DNA from: Candidatus Firestoneibacteriota bacterium
Lineage (GTDB): Bacteria; Oederibacteriota; D2-FULL-39-29
Length of the DNA: 64,000 bases
Assembly (NCBI GenBank): GCA_903891415.1
Contig: CAITEH010000058.1
Span: 1 to 64,000, forward strand
Direction of reading: 5' to 3'
Shown one piece after another: positions 18,995 through 28,617 of the stretch. The position numbers and the translations under genes are program-made. Each line of letters begins with the position of its first letter. The first letter of the stretch is position 1. The notes beneath the pieces are model-generated. The model was not told where the DNA came from. It did no database searches and worked only from the letters and a program-made list of their open reading frames with translations.

Positions 18995-18997
18995 TGT

Positions 18998-19232
18998 GAA
19001 AAGGCAGTTAAAAAGAACCTTGTAATAGTAGCTCTAGTTATCTGCGCAGCTTTGTCATCCTGAGTCTCTTTTGACGAAGGATCTCTGTATCTTAAGTCTG
19101 AAAAGCAGGGATGTTTCGCCAAAAAAAGGCTCAACATGACAACAAAAAGACTGGATAGGCAATCTAAATCAGAAGAAGTGCTTGTAAAAATAGACGTAAG
19201 CATAAATTTACTAAAAGAAGTTTGACAGTACC
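18998..19232 (-). repeat. MITE-like dispersed repeat, copy 1
   Basis: About 235 bp, begins 3 bp after the GH39-like stop codon. The outer word TACTGTCAAACTTCTTTTAG (read on minus from 19230) and the inner CATCCTGAG/GAAGGATCTC core match copies at 20452 and 31981, which lie in the opposite orientation. No coding capacity. Confidence 0.8.
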
Positions 19233-19256
19233 ATAAAAGGCAGAAGGGAGAACCTT

Positions 19257-20378
19257 ATGAAAAAACAAAAAATAATAGACGGCCACATGCATTTTCAGAA
19301 CATAAATAAGATCAACAAGGCCGTGGAAACGATGAACAAGCTGGGGTTTCAAAAAACCTGTTGTATGGCTCTGATCAATACGGACAGAGTGAACTTTAAC
19401 CCGGAAGAACTCTATTTCAAAAGCAAATACCCAAAAAAAGTATATATTTGCGGGGCTCCTGACTATACAAAACTGATAAAAAACAGGAAAGATTCCGCAG
19501 AAGATCAGGAAAAACAGGTAGGCCTTATGCGGGAAGCGGGCTTTGACGGGGTTAAGATAATAACCGGGAAACCCTCCTATTATAAATTTACAGACACGCC
19601 TTTTGATGATAAAAAGTTCTCCGGTTTCTTCCGGCGGCTTGAAGAAACCGGCTTCCCTTTGCTTTTCCACGTCGGAGACCCGGCGGCATACTGGAACCCG
19701 AAGGACGCTTTTTCAAACCTGAGGGGCTGGAACTATACAAAAGGCGGCTTTGTAAAATTTCCCGAACTTTTAAGACAGGTGGAACAGGTCTTAAGGCGTT
19801 ACCCGAAATTAACGGTGATCTTTGCCCATTTTATGTTCCTGGCCTATGATCTTAAAAGAGTCGAAGGGTATTTTAGAAAATATCCCAATATGTATGTGGA
19901 TGTTACCCCGGGTACGGAACTTTATTATGACCTTTCCAAAGATCCTGCCGGGGCCAGAAAGTTTTTTATAAAATGGCAGGACCGGATCTTATACGGCACC
20001 GATCTTTTCTATACCGGCGGGCCGGTCCCTTCCAAAAAAGAGAAATTTGCAGACCTGACGGAAAGAAATTCCGAAATACTGGAAGGCCTGAAAAAGTTCT
20101 TTACCACGGACCGTGAATTAAAACTCTTCAGGAGTTCGGACCTTAAGGTCTATAACATATCCCTGGACGCTTCCATAAAGGGAATAAAACTTCCCGGGAA
20201 GGTGCTGGATAAGATATTTTACAAGAATTTTGAACGCTTATTTGGAGCTGTTCCGGCAAAGCTCGAGCCCGGTAAAGCGCTCGAAATAATACTTACAGTT
20301 AAAGCAAACGCCAGGAAGACCCCTCTAAACAGAAAAACACTGGACAGGATCATAAGGCATTTTGAAAGAATGGAATAA
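19257..20378 (+). CDS. Amidohydrolase-family metal-dependent hydrolase
   Basis: 373 residues. TIM-barrel amidohydrolase (amidohydrolase 2 type): HMH at 10-12 after strand 1, LLFHVGD near 136-142, IFAHF near 188-192, and YGTDLF near 247-252, which supply the usual His/His/His/Asp metal ligands. Family members hydrolyse or decarboxylate lactones, amides and aromatic or sugar acids. GGGAGA lies 6 nt before the ATG. Alone between two inward-facing copies of a MITE-like repeat, so it may have moved as a cassette (inference). Near glycosidases, a sugar-lactonase role is possible but not shown. Confidence 0.75.
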   Translation: MKKQKIIDGHMHFQNINKINKAVETMNKLGFQKTCCMALINTDRVNFNPEELYFKSKYPKKVYICGAPDYTKLIKNRKDSAEDQEKQVGLMREAGFDGVKIITGKPSYYKFTDTPFDDKKFSGFFRRLEETGFPLLFHVGDPAAYWNPKDAFSNLRGWNYTKGGFVKFPELLRQVEQVLRRYPKLTVIFAHFMFLAYDLKRVEGYFRKYPNMYVDVTPGTELYYDLSKDPAGARKFFIKWQDRILYGTDLFYTGGPVPSKKEKFADLTERNSEILEGLKKFFTTDRELKLFRSSDLKVYNISLDASIKGIKLPGKVLDKIFYKNFERLFGAVPAKLEPGKALEIILTVKANARKTPLNRKTLDRIIRHFERME

Positions 20379-20392
20379 TATTCGGGGTTTGC

Positions 20393-20450
20393 TTCGTCAT
20401 ATGCTCCACCACAAAGCGTTGGTGAATCTACGACCTCCCTATCGGTCGAT
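20393..20450. repeat. Mosaic of two dispersed repeats
   Basis: GGTTTGCTTCGTCAT (from 20394) and ACCTCCCTATCGGTCGATT (from 20433) are the two sides of one arm of the palindrome at 33614-33745. Between them is a CACCA-CAAAGCG-TTGGTG hairpin like that at 32305-32326, so one element appears inserted in the other. Confidence 0.6.
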
Positions 20451-20451
20451 T

Positions 20452-20703
20452 GGTACTGTCAAACTTCTTTTAGTAAATCTCTGCTTACATCTGCTTTTAC
20501 AAACACTTCTTCGGATTTAGATTGCCTATCCAGTCTTTTTCTTGTCATGTTGAGCCTTTTTTTGGCGAAACATCCCTGCTTTTCAGACTTAAGATACAGA
20601 GATCCTTCGTCAAAAGAGACTCAGGATGACAAAACTATTCAGATAACTACTTCTGCTATAACAAGTTTCTTTTTAACTGCCTTTTTCTAAATATCTTTCA
20701 TTC
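20452..20703 (+). repeat. MITE-like dispersed repeat, copy 2
   Basis: Starts GGTACTGTCAAACTTC and carries the same body as copies 1 and 3. Faces copy 1 across the amidohydrolase gene. It ends near ATCTTTCATT, where the match with copy 3 stops, so the right end seems lost. Confidence 0.8.
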
Positions 20704-20789
20704 CAAATACGGCTGTCAGCTATATTCGTAGTCTAATCGCGTCCAAGGATGACACATGAAAAAAAGGCCCGCAAAACTTTTCTTGTTTT

Positions 20790-20929
20790 ACAGACCTTAT
20801 AGACTTTATAAACCTTATGAACTTTAGACCTTGAAGACCTTTCTTCTCTTTATAGACCTTATGGACTTTTGACCTTACAGACCCTTTTCCCCTTTATAGA
20901 CCTTACGGACTTTTAGACTTTATGGACAT
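20790..20929 (-). repeat. GTCCRTAAR nonamer array (long)
   Basis: Read on the minus strand, about a dozen GTC-led 9-10 bp units in two or three blocks, beginning right after the hairpin that follows the stop of the giant IPT gene, in the same orientation as the gene. Confidence 0.75.
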
Positions 20930-20954
20930 TTTCTTGAAATTTTTTCAAGAAAAT
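20928..20954 (-). terminator. AU-rich hairpin at the end of the IPT gene
   Basis: ATTTTCTTGAAA pairs with TTTCAAGAAAAT around a TTT loop (12-bp stem), 5 bp after the stop at 20959. No T tract follows on the minus strand, so it may protect the 3' end instead of terminating transcription. Confidence 0.4.
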
Positions 20955-20958
20955 ATCT

Positions 20959-23900
20959 TTACTTAACCACCACTTTTTTGACCACATGATGTCCGGCATC
21001 ATCTCTGAATAAAACAAGGTACAAACCTCTGACCACCTTTTCACCGCCCGTGTTAGTGCCGTCCCATTCTGCCACGCCGTTTGCGGCATCGTTGTAGTTT
21101 TTACCGTTGTTAGTACCGGCCGGCAGTGACAGGACAAGTTCGCCGCTTAAGGTATAAATATTTATATTCGTGTTGGCAACCAGTCTTACAAATTTCACCG
21201 TATTATTCACGGCAGCGTCAAAACTCACGGGATTCGGATAACTTTCCACATCACTAAGGTCGGAACCGTACTTGCCCGCGTAGGCCAGCCGGTAGACCGA
21301 GAAATGCACCAGAGAAACACTTACGGTCTTCGCTACCATATCAACCGCCTGGTCTTCAGAAACCAGTTTCCACATACCCCTTGCCGTATCAAGTTCAAAT
21401 ATTCTCAGGTTTTTTTCTATGTTCGGATCATTTATCCCGTTATATTTGATCTTGAAGGTGACCGCGCGGCCGCTGTTAAAACTTACCCCCAATTTGGAAA
21501 GGCTGAGTTCATATATATTGTTCGCAATCGCCGGGTAGATCTTAATAAGATTTCCTTTTATCCCGTTGTTGGCTGTCGCAACCAGGCCGGGATTGCTCAT
21601 GGTCTGTGAAATTATCAGCGCAACATCATCGTTAAATGTGCCTGAAGGGACAATTACTTTTGTATTGTCAATAAAGGTCACAACCTGGTCTGCTCCGAGA
21701 TTTTGCGGTATCAACAGGTCAAAATGCTGCGCGGCAGAGGTATTTGAACCTCCGATCGCGCTTATAATGGGGTCAAATCTGCCTGAATTATTTACAGGAG
21801 GGAAAGTAACGATAAGTTGATTTTCATTGACAGAAATAACAGTTCCCGCAGAACTTGCAGGATCATTAAATTTAACACCCGTAACGCCGATATAATTATC
21901 CCCGACTATCGTCAGGGTATTTGAAGCCGTATTAAGTCCTTCGGCCGCATTTACGGTATTTACCAGCGGTATCCCGTAAACCTTTAAAGCGCCTGTCAAA
22001 TAGGAGGAATTCCCATCGCTATTTATTACATAGGGAGACCACCTGCCCTGCGCAACAGAAGTCAGATCAAAAACACAGGACAAGCTATTTGAGGTATATA
22101 CTTCAAACTCATTAAGTTTAAGGGTACTATTGGTCGAACCGGTTGTAATATTGACGCGGACAAACTGGTACCCCGGCTGGCTGTTAAGGTAATGCGTTAC
22201 CGAACCCCCGGCTGAGAAGGAGACTACAGAAGTGGCGGTAGTCCAGTTATTTATGCCATCAGGGGAAACATCTATTGTGTAGTTTTTGCCAAAAGAAATG
22301 CTATCCCAGTTAAGTACAACTTTCGTTATTGAATAGGCCGCGCCAAGGTCAACTTTCAACCATTGAGGCATGCTGACGCCGGCCCTGGCTTCCCACCAGG
22401 TTGTACCATTCCCGTCAACAGCGAGATTCGGGGTCTGTGTGCCGTAAGTTGAAGACGCGGTGGCAGAGACTGAAAGGGCCTTATTTACAAATGCCACCCC
22501 TGTTCCGTTTATAACGCTGCTTCCTTTAACCAGTTGCGTTGTCAAGCCGGGGAAGAAACCGGTGCCGGTAAGTGTGAAAGTAGCCGGTCCTGTGCTGCCT
22601 GCAATACTGGGCTGCATATCCGACAGGATGGGGCTGTCACTTGTTATGGTGAAACCTGCAGCCAGTCTCCCTGTTTTACTGTCATCATTATGCGTATAAA
22701 CAACATCCCAGGTTCCCGGACCCATGCCGTTGAGATTAAAAACACACCTGGCAGTTGTTGAATTCAAGACTGTAAGTGATGTCCCGAGAATATCTACAGG
22801 CTGTCCCACTTTGGATAAAGAAGCGGCGGGAAGCCCTCCTGCTCTAAAAAAAGTACCGTTCAGCGTGACGGTTATGACGGCCGTGTTCGCTCCCGTTGAA
22901 GGTGAAATTGAGGAAACAACGGGAGTGGCGTTTGTTACCAACAAACCGCCGCTGAATGTTTGTGACTGGGCATCCGCTACATTTGTTTCTTTAACATCCC
23001 AGGGCCCGACAGCAACATTCAATAAATTAACGGTGCAAACCACATAGCCGGCCGAACCTGTAACAACTGTGGTCGTGGTCCCTATAACATCCGTTTCCCC
23101 GGCTTTTTTAAGTGTAATAAGAGCGTCCGGCTTAAAGTTTGTGCCGTTTATGGTAAGAGTCTTGACACCGGAATTTTCCAGCGTGCTCGGATTTACCCCT
23201 GTAACTGTCGGGGAGTAGACACTTATGGTAAATCCTGAGGTAAGCGTCGCTGCAAGGGTGTCAGGATTTGTAACTACAACATTCCACAGACCTGCCGGCG
23301 CCCCGGTAGTTGAAAACCCTGCACCCATAAGAGAACTGCTATAAATGGCAGCGCCGTTACTGTGTGAAGCTGCTGTAGATCCATAGATCCCTCTTGCGCC
23401 ATTCCAGAGTTTTAATATATTTTTAGTTGAGGTTTCTGCAAGCATAACTTCACTGTCGATCTTGATGGTCCCAACCTCTACGACCCCGACTTTATTTGAA
23501 ACTACCGTTGAATAAGTCCCGGCAGTTGTCCCGTAGGCACCCCTTGTACAACCGGTCAATCTCAGGGTATTCCCGCTCGCATCTTCAAGCGTATCGGTAT
23601 AACTCACGAGTTCATAGCCCAGCGAGTCGGTTCCTATCTTCACCACCCCGGCTTTAGAAAATTTAGACAACGAATCATAGCCCGTAGTAAAGTTCGAGAA
23701 GGTCAAACCAATAGAAGTTGCAACAGGATATATATCCTCGCGAAGATAAGCGGCATTCACTAAAAATACCCCGGAATTGGTGGCATGCGTTGCCGCTGTG
23801 CTTCCACTTATACCTCTGGTCAAAGACTGAAATTGATATCCGCCGTAAACCTGTCCCACGCGCATTATTTCATCGTCTACTCTAACGGTACAGCCGCCCC

Positions 23901-26900
23901 AGAAACTCCCGGTATTGCTCAAGTTAAAAGAATTTGTGCTTACTGAAGTTACTGAAGTTGTTGAATAAGAGTTTGAATCCGCAAGAAACCCAGCCGTCCC
24001 GCTCCCGCTCGCGAGAGGATTTATTAAGACGCTGGAGACCCCGCTGACATTGAGTACCTGGGCAAGCGACGTTGCACCGCTGGCCCGGTAAACGGTAACA
24101 TAGGAGGCCAAAATATTAGCCCCGTTCGTAACACAGGTTATTTTAAAAGAGGCGGAAGTATTAAAGGTTACGCCTTCGACTTTGGAGTCAACATTTTCAT
24201 CAACGTACGCGCTCGAAGGAATGATCCGGATAAGTTCCGGGGCTCTTGTTATCGTGAACCCGTTCACTATCGTTGCTTTTGAACTGTCAGTGTTGGCAAG
24301 CACCACATTATAGGTACTGGCAGTAGTGCCGGTCAGAGGCAAAGACGCGGTCAAAGTGGTCAGGCTCGTTGCTGAAACGGAGGTCGCATTTATCGTACTC
24401 GCACCGGTCAATTTTAGCGTCACTCCCGGATAAAAATAATTGCCGGTGACCGCAACGGTTATATTCCCCTGATTATTGGGCCCAAAGTTAGGTGTTATGG
24501 TTCCTGCTGTTATCTGCCCGGCGGCAATGACGGTAATACCGCCGGTGTTAGTCGCGCTCTTTGAATCGGTATTGGTAAGAATGATATCCCAGGTGCCCGG
24601 GGCTTTCCCCGTAAGGTCAAAAACAGTTGATGCGCCGGCTCCCGAGGTCCCGGCCGTAAGTACAAGCGTACCCGTACCTGTTATATCGGTGAGGGAGGTT
24701 TTAACCATTCTTATGGAAGCGCCGGGATAAATATTACTCCCGCTTACAGTTACCGTTATACTCCCGGTATTTGTCGCGCTTGAAGGCACGGTAGTCAAAC
24801 CGGAAGGTGCAGTTGCAGTTATAGTAAGCGCGCTTACTTTTGTTCCGAAGATCGTGTCAGGCGCCGGGTTTGTAACTATGAGATCCCAGTTACCGGGTGC
24901 CTTTTTAGTAAGATCAAAAGCGCAGCTTATGGTCGTCACACTGGTAACCGAAACCGAGGTGCCGCCTATGGAAGGTTGTCCCGCCAGAGAAAGGTTTGTG
25001 GTCGAGCCCACCTGGAAATAATTCCCGGATATTGTTACGGTAAGATTTACCGTATTGGTTGAAGTTGAAGGGGAAATCGCCGAAACCACCGGTGCGCCCA
25101 CGCCAAATCCTGCGGAAAGCAGCCCTGTCTGACTGTCATTATTTGTTATGAGCAGATCCCTCCAGCCGGATTGAATTCCGGCCGCGGTTAATGCAAAGGT
25201 TGCGGTCATCTGGGTAGCTGAGTTTATTGAAACACCGGTGCCGTTAATAACCGCAAGCGTTACTGCGGTCAAACTGGTTGTAGCGCCCGGGAAAAAATTG
25301 GACCCTGTTATTGTTACCGTAGCAAGTGAGCCAATCGCGCCCCCTTGCGGGTTAACACTTGTTATCACAGGCGCTGCCGCAACCACAGTAATATTCACCG
25401 CGTCAGTTGAAATACTGCCGTCAGTATTCGTAAGTTTAACACGCCAGTCACTCGCGGGCGCTCTATTTAGAAAATTAAAATTCGCGATCAGCGTGGAAGG
25501 GGGCAATATTGTAACTACTGTCCCGGGGATATTAATATCCTTCCCTGAAAGATTTGTCAGGTAAACCGTCGCGCTGGGACAGACCTGCGAACCGGATATT
25601 GTAACCTGCACAGTACCCGTATTACTGATTTGAGACGGTGAGGTGCTTGTAACTCCGGGAGGATCTACATTTATCGTGAAATTTGTCGCGGCAGTGGAAT
25701 AGTCGCTGTCAACCCCTACGGAACTGGTCACCAGGATCTTCCAGATACCGGGGGAATGGATATTAAGCCCGACTTGAAAATCCGCCGTTATCTTATTGGT
25801 TGCTACTACAGTATTAGTGCCAATTATATCAACGTCCGCTGCATCCTGCCTGCGCAGTTTCGCGGTCGTTCCCGGGAAAAAGTTGGAGCCGTTAATAGTT
25901 ATATTCAGAGTAGAAACCGCCGAAGCGTTCACGCTCGCGGGCGTAAAAGTTGAGATGGCCGGAGCGGGAGCGGTTATGGTAAAGCCGGTTGTCATAACCC
26001 CAAGCTTACCATCAACATTTGTCACGGCAATATTCCTGGCGCCGGGAGCCTGGCCGTCTATATTAAAAGTACAGGTCATAGTATCCGCAAGCGGGCTTGC
26101 AATAGTCAGGACCGTTCCATTTATTGTGGAAAAGCTCGCGCCTGTTAACTGGATCGCCGCCCCCGCCGCAAAATTACCCCCCGACACGGTTACGGTAACA
26201 ACCGAAGTATTAAGAGCTGAGGTAGGCAGGATTCCGGACACGACCGGATTGTCAAGCATCTTAAATTCCACAGAAGGCTGTATATTGGGTAAAGAGATCC
26301 AGGAGACGCCCGTAGTTGTAGTGTTCGTCAGATTAATGTTATGTTCAGCACCGTTACTTAAGTTTTTATAAGAAACCGGCGTGGTTGTGGTTGTGGCATA
26401 TATTCCCTGGGAAGCAGAAAGGCCGTAATAATGCGTAGCATCCCCGGTGCCGGTAATATCGGTCGTGGAAGTTCCCTGATACAGATACATGTAGTACTTT
26501 ACCCCTGCGCTAAAAACTACGGGAGGATAATCAGGGGTATAATTTATTGAAAAAAACGCCCCGTTCTGCCAGTTTACCAAGGCCGCGTAGGATAATTGTT
26601 TACAAAAAACAACAGAACTGTCAGAGGCCTTGATCGCTTTTATAAAACATTCATTTGGGCAGTTCCGCGCCCCGCCGGTACCGCTTGCGGTTAATATCAG
26701 TCCAACGCCCTTTGTAACAAAATTCTTTGAGGGTGTAATTTCATATCCGGTGCGTTGAGCTCCATATACAGTAACCGGTGCTCCGGGATAAGGTGAGGCT
26801 CCCATAACATTCCCGGAAATAGTGCCATCACTATATTTAAGGACATAAGAAGGGATGGCCTGTTCGGGCATGGCCCAGCTTGTGGAAGGAGCCCAGCTTG

Positions 26901-27435
26901 TACCTTTCCATTGCAAAACCTGTTCATCATCACGGGTCGTAAGCGTGGTTGAGTTAAAATAATATTTTCTGGGGCCGCCTCTCACATACATAAAACACCA
27001 GCGATTGGAAGCGTCACCGGTGCCATTCAAAGTATACATAACGAGGTGATAAATATTTCCGGTCGTAAGCGTGACCGTGGGGGAAATTGTTACATTGCTC
27101 CAGCCGGATGCCGAGGGGGTCCAGGTTCCGGTAGCAATTGAAGTTCCGGAGGGTATTCCACTGCTGTCAGTTTGAATATCCATGACATATACAGGAAGAT
27201 TTGTCCCGGCGGTAGAGCCGGTAAACATATGTACTTCCGTTAGCGCGGAAGAGGAATACGTTGCTTTAAATCTTACGGCTATTTTATTTGTTCCATAGAC
27301 AAAATCTGTGTTCCCTGCTACGGCAATCCAGGCATAAGCATCTTTCCAGCCATACATGGTATCTGCTGCGGTTACATAAGCGCCAAGTAAACATGTAAAA
27401 AGCACGCAAATAGCGACTGCCTTTTTAAAAGCCAT
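20959..27435 (-). CDS. Giant IPT/TIG-repeat surface protein with discoidin and FlgD-like domains
   Basis: 2158 residues. Signal peptide at 1-23 (TAA/DT). An N-terminal beta region (~25-400) is followed by about 12 IPT/TIG Ig-like repeats of ~85 residues (pattern V..I.P, TVTISG..F..G, G.WD..VTN.D). Repeat 8 is interrupted by ~250 residues holding three RG..GSTAA.H-type motifs. Repeat 11 is interrupted by an F5/8 type C (discoidin) domain (TPNLAVDGNGTTWWEA; PQWLKVDLG; LNEFEVYTS). Then come a ~130-residue beta domain ending HFSVYRLAY and a FlgD-like/T9SS-type sorting domain (ESYPNPVSF, NIYTLSGELV, WDGTNTGGE, GLYLVLF). Likely a cell-surface or secreted adhesin or carbohydrate-binding protein. GGAGG lies 7 nt before the ATG and a good promoter upstream. 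No enzyme domain seen. Confidence 0.85.
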   Translation of the reverse strand: MAFKKAVAICVLFTCLLGAYVTAADTMYGWKDAYAWIAVAGNTDFVYGTNKIAVRFKATYSSSALTEVHMFTGSTAGTNLPVYVMDIQTDSSGIPSGTSIATGTWTPSASGWSNVTISPTVTLTTGNIYHLVMYTLNGTGDASNRWCFMYVRGGPRKYYFNSTTLTTRDDEQVLQWKGTSWAPSTSWAMPEQAIPSYVLKYSDGTISGNVMGASPYPGAPVTVYGAQRTGYEITPSKNFVTKGVGLILTASGTGGARNCPNECFIKAIKASDSSVVFCKQLSYAALVNWQNGAFFSINYTPDYPPVVFSAGVKYYMYLYQGTSTTDITGTGDATHYYGLSASQGIYATTTTTPVSYKNLSNGAEHNINLTNTTTTGVSWISLPNIQPSVEFKMLDNPVVSGILPTSALNTSVVTVTVSGGNFAAGAAIQLTGASFSTINGTVLTIASPLADTMTCTFNIDGQAPGARNIAVTNVDGKLGVMTTGFTITAPAPAISTFTPASVNASAVSTLNITINGSNFFPGTTAKLRRQDAADVDIIGTNTVVATNKITADFQVGLNIHSPGIWKILVTSSVGVDSDYSTAATNFTINVDPPGVTSTSPSQISNTGTVQVTISGSQVCPSATVYLTNLSGKDINIPGTVVTILPPSTLIANFNFLNRAPASDWRVKLTNTDGSISTDAVNITVVAAAPVITSVNPQGGAIGSLATVTITGSNFFPGATTSLTAVTLAVINGTGVSINSATQMTATFALTAAGIQSGWRDLLITNNDSQTGLLSAGFGVGAPVVSAISPSTSTNTVNLTVTISGNYFQVGSTTNLSLAGQPSIGGTSVSVTSVTTISCAFDLTKKAPGNWDLIVTNPAPDTIFGTKVSALTITATAPSGLTTVPSSATNTGSITVTVSGSNIYPGASIRMVKTSLTDITGTGTLVLTAGTSGAGASTVFDLTGKAPGTWDIILTNTDSKSATNTGGITVIAAGQITAGTITPNFGPNNQGNITVAVTGNYFYPGVTLKLTGASTINATSVSATSLTTLTASLPLTGTTASTYNVVLANTDSSKATIVNGFTITRAPELIRIIPSSAYVDENVDSKVEGVTFNTSASFKITCVTNGANILASYVTVYRASGATSLAQVLNVSGVSSVLINPLASGSGTAGFLADSNSYSTTSVTSVSTNSFNLSNTGSFWGGCTVRVDDEIMRVGQVYGGYQFQSLTRGISGSTAATHATNSGVFLVNAAYLREDIYPVATSIGLTFSNFTTGYDSLSKFSKAGVVKIGTDSLGYELVSYTDTLEDASGNTLRLTGCTRGAYGTTAGTYSTVVSNKVGVVEVGTIKIDSEVMLAETSTKNILKLWNGARGIYGSTAASHSNGAAIYSSSLMGAGFSTTGAPAGLWNVVVTNPDTLAATLTSGFTISVYSPTVTGVNPSTLENSGVKTLTINGTNFKPDALITLKKAGETDVIGTTTTVVTGSAGYVVCTVNLLNVAVGPWDVKETNVADAQSQTFSGGLLVTNATPVVSSISPSTGANTAVITVTLNGTFFRAGGLPAASLSKVGQPVDILGTSLTVLNSTTARCVFNLNGMGPGTWDVVYTHNDDSKTGRLAAGFTITSDSPILSDMQPSIAGSTGPATFTLTGTGFFPGLTTQLVKGSSVINGTGVAFVNKALSVSATASSTYGTQTPNLAVDGNGTTWWEARAGVSMPQWLKVDLGAAYSITKVVLNWDSISFGKNYTIDVSPDGINNWTTATSVVSFSAGGSVTHYLNSQPGYQFVRVNITTGSTNSTLKLNEFEVYTSNSLSCVFDLTSVAQGRWSPYVINSDGNSSYLTGALKVYGIPLVNTVNAAEGLNTASNTLTIVGDNYIGVTGVKFNDPASSAGTVISVNENQLIVTFPPVNNSGRFDPIISAIGGSNTSAAQHFDLLIPQNLGADQVVTFIDNTKVIVPSGTFNDDVALIISQTMSNPGLVATANNGIKGNLIKIYPAIANNIYELSLSKLGVSFNSGRAVTFKIKYNGINDPNIEKNLRIFELDTARGMWKLVSEDQAVDMVAKTVSVSLVHFSVYRLAYAGKYGSDLSDVESYPNPVSFDAAVNNTVKFVRLVANTNINIYTLSGELVLSLPAGTNNGKNYNDAANGVAEWDGTNTGGEKVVRGLYLVLFRDDAGHHVVKKVVVK

Positions 27436-27478
27436 TAGCCTTCCTCCATCATTGCTGCTTGGAAGTATATTATATAGT

Positions 27479-27508
27479 ATAATATCCCATAAATCGGCTC
27501 ATTGTCAA
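27479..27508 (-). promoter_or_regulatory. Promoter of the giant IPT gene
   Basis: Perfect TTGACA (27508-27503), 18-bp spacer, TATTAT (27484-27479) on the minus strand, 43 bp before the ATG at 27435. Confidence 0.65.
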
Positions 27509-27525
27509 GCCTCGAAAGCGAGGCT
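27508..27525. promoter_or_regulatory. Palindrome touching the -35 box
   Basis: AGCCTCG and CGAGGCT around AAAG, a 7-bp inverted repeat that shares one base with the -35 hexamer of the IPT promoter. Could be an operator or a terminator remnant (no T tract). Confidence 0.35.
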
Positions 27526-27654
27526 GATGTCACAGATGGGTAGTGAGATGGCACAGATAAAAACACAGATAAATAATTTCAGGGACAGGAGAAAACTTAA
27601 TATTTCCGTCAGGTTATTATTAGTAATCAGGTATCAGTTATTAGTTATTGTTTC

Positions 27655-28293
27655 TTACCAGCCGATTTTTTTTAGTATCTCATGGGCTATGACTATATGC
27701 CCGTTTAGATAGGGATGCACCGGTTCCGGGCAGAAATTATCCGCCTGCCTGTATTTTAGTTGTTGCTGAAAGGCCTTATGAAGCTCAACATGGAGCGCGT
27801 TGTATTTTTTAGCAAGGCCTTTTACAACTTCCAGATAAGCAGGCAGGAGATTTAAGACCTCCGACCTGGAACTTCCGCTGTTAAAGTCCGTGCTCATATA
27901 GAAAGGGTCAATCAGGACTATTTTCGGATCAATCTTGGCCCTGGTTTCTTTAAGCAATTTATCATAAATTTGTCTGAATTTTTCCGGCGGGACCGGGACC
28001 ATATCCATTCTTAAGGTCCTGTGCAGGTCGTTTATTCCGATTTTGACAAAAAGCCAGTCAGGCCTCAACTTTGTCATATCATCATACCACCTGGCTTCCA
28101 GGTCTATAACGGTATTGCCGCTGATACCTTTGTTGAAAAATTCTATTTTCCTTTCAGGGTATTTTGCGGTGACCAGATCGATAAGGAGCTTGACATACCC
28201 CCCTCCAAAAGGAAACTGCGCTTCCCTTCTTCCGCAATCCGTGATACTATCCCCGATGAAAATAACTTTTTGACCTGACTTTATCTGCAGCAT
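27655..28293 (-). CDS. SGNH/GDSL-family hydrolase
   Basis: 212 residues from ATG 28293, chosen over an in-frame upstream start (28344) because AGGAGG stands 4 nt before it and homology begins at IFIGDSITD. Blocks: GDSITD with S16 as nucleophile, GISGNTV (block II Gly), GINDL with N88, and PVHPYLNGH with H193. These enzymes are esterases, often removing acetyl groups from polysaccharides. The Asp usually three residues before the catalytic His is Glu here (E190-P-V-H). No signal peptide, so probably cytoplasmic deacetylation of imported oligosaccharides. No terminator is seen between it and the IPT gene. Confidence 0.85.
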   Translation of the reverse strand: MLQIKSGQKVIFIGDSITDCGRREAQFPFGGGYVKLLIDLVTAKYPERKIEFFNKGISGNTVIDLEARWYDDMTKLRPDWLFVKIGINDLHRTLRMDMVPVPPEKFRQIYDKLLKETRAKIDPKIVLIDPFYMSTDFNSGSSRSEVLNLLPAYLEVVKGLAKKYNALHVELHKAFQQQLKYRQADNFCPEPVHPYLNGHIVIAHEILKKIGW

Positions 28294-28617
28294 AATGCCT
28301 CCTTTTTGTTTTTTTAACGTAACAAGCGCGTTTGTAAAATCCATAACGTCTTAGCCGGCAAACCTCTTCTTTCCATTTTAAACGCAGGGTAGGTATGCGG
28401 AGAATCCGTACAAAGAAGTACTATGTAAATAAAACAGTACCTATCTTTGTAAGAAAAGTTTTTAAAACATTAAGCTTTGTTGATAATATGAACGCGGCAG
28501 ACAGGATAAATGCGAAGTTGTCCAAATACATTTAATTTTCCTTACGTCATTTCAAAAACGCTGCAAAATTTTGAGTTTTTATTAAATTTCACCTTTGAAA
28601 AAAGATATTATGACTTT
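28294..28617. other. Intergenic stretch with one doubtful small frame
   Basis: 324 bp between the SGNH gene and hicA. Only the 46-codon plus-strand frame at 28395-28535 is of note; no repeat, RNA or clear terminator seen. Confidence 0.5.
28395..28535 (+). CDS. Possible 46-residue basic small protein
   Basis: ATG 28395 to TAA 28535. The product is Lys/Arg-rich (starts MRRIRTKKYYVNK, ends NAKLSKYI) with AGGGTAGG just before the ATG. No family recognised; could be chance. Confidence 0.2.
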   Translation: MRRIRTKKYYVNKTVPIFVRKVFKTLSFVDNMNAADRINAKLSKYI

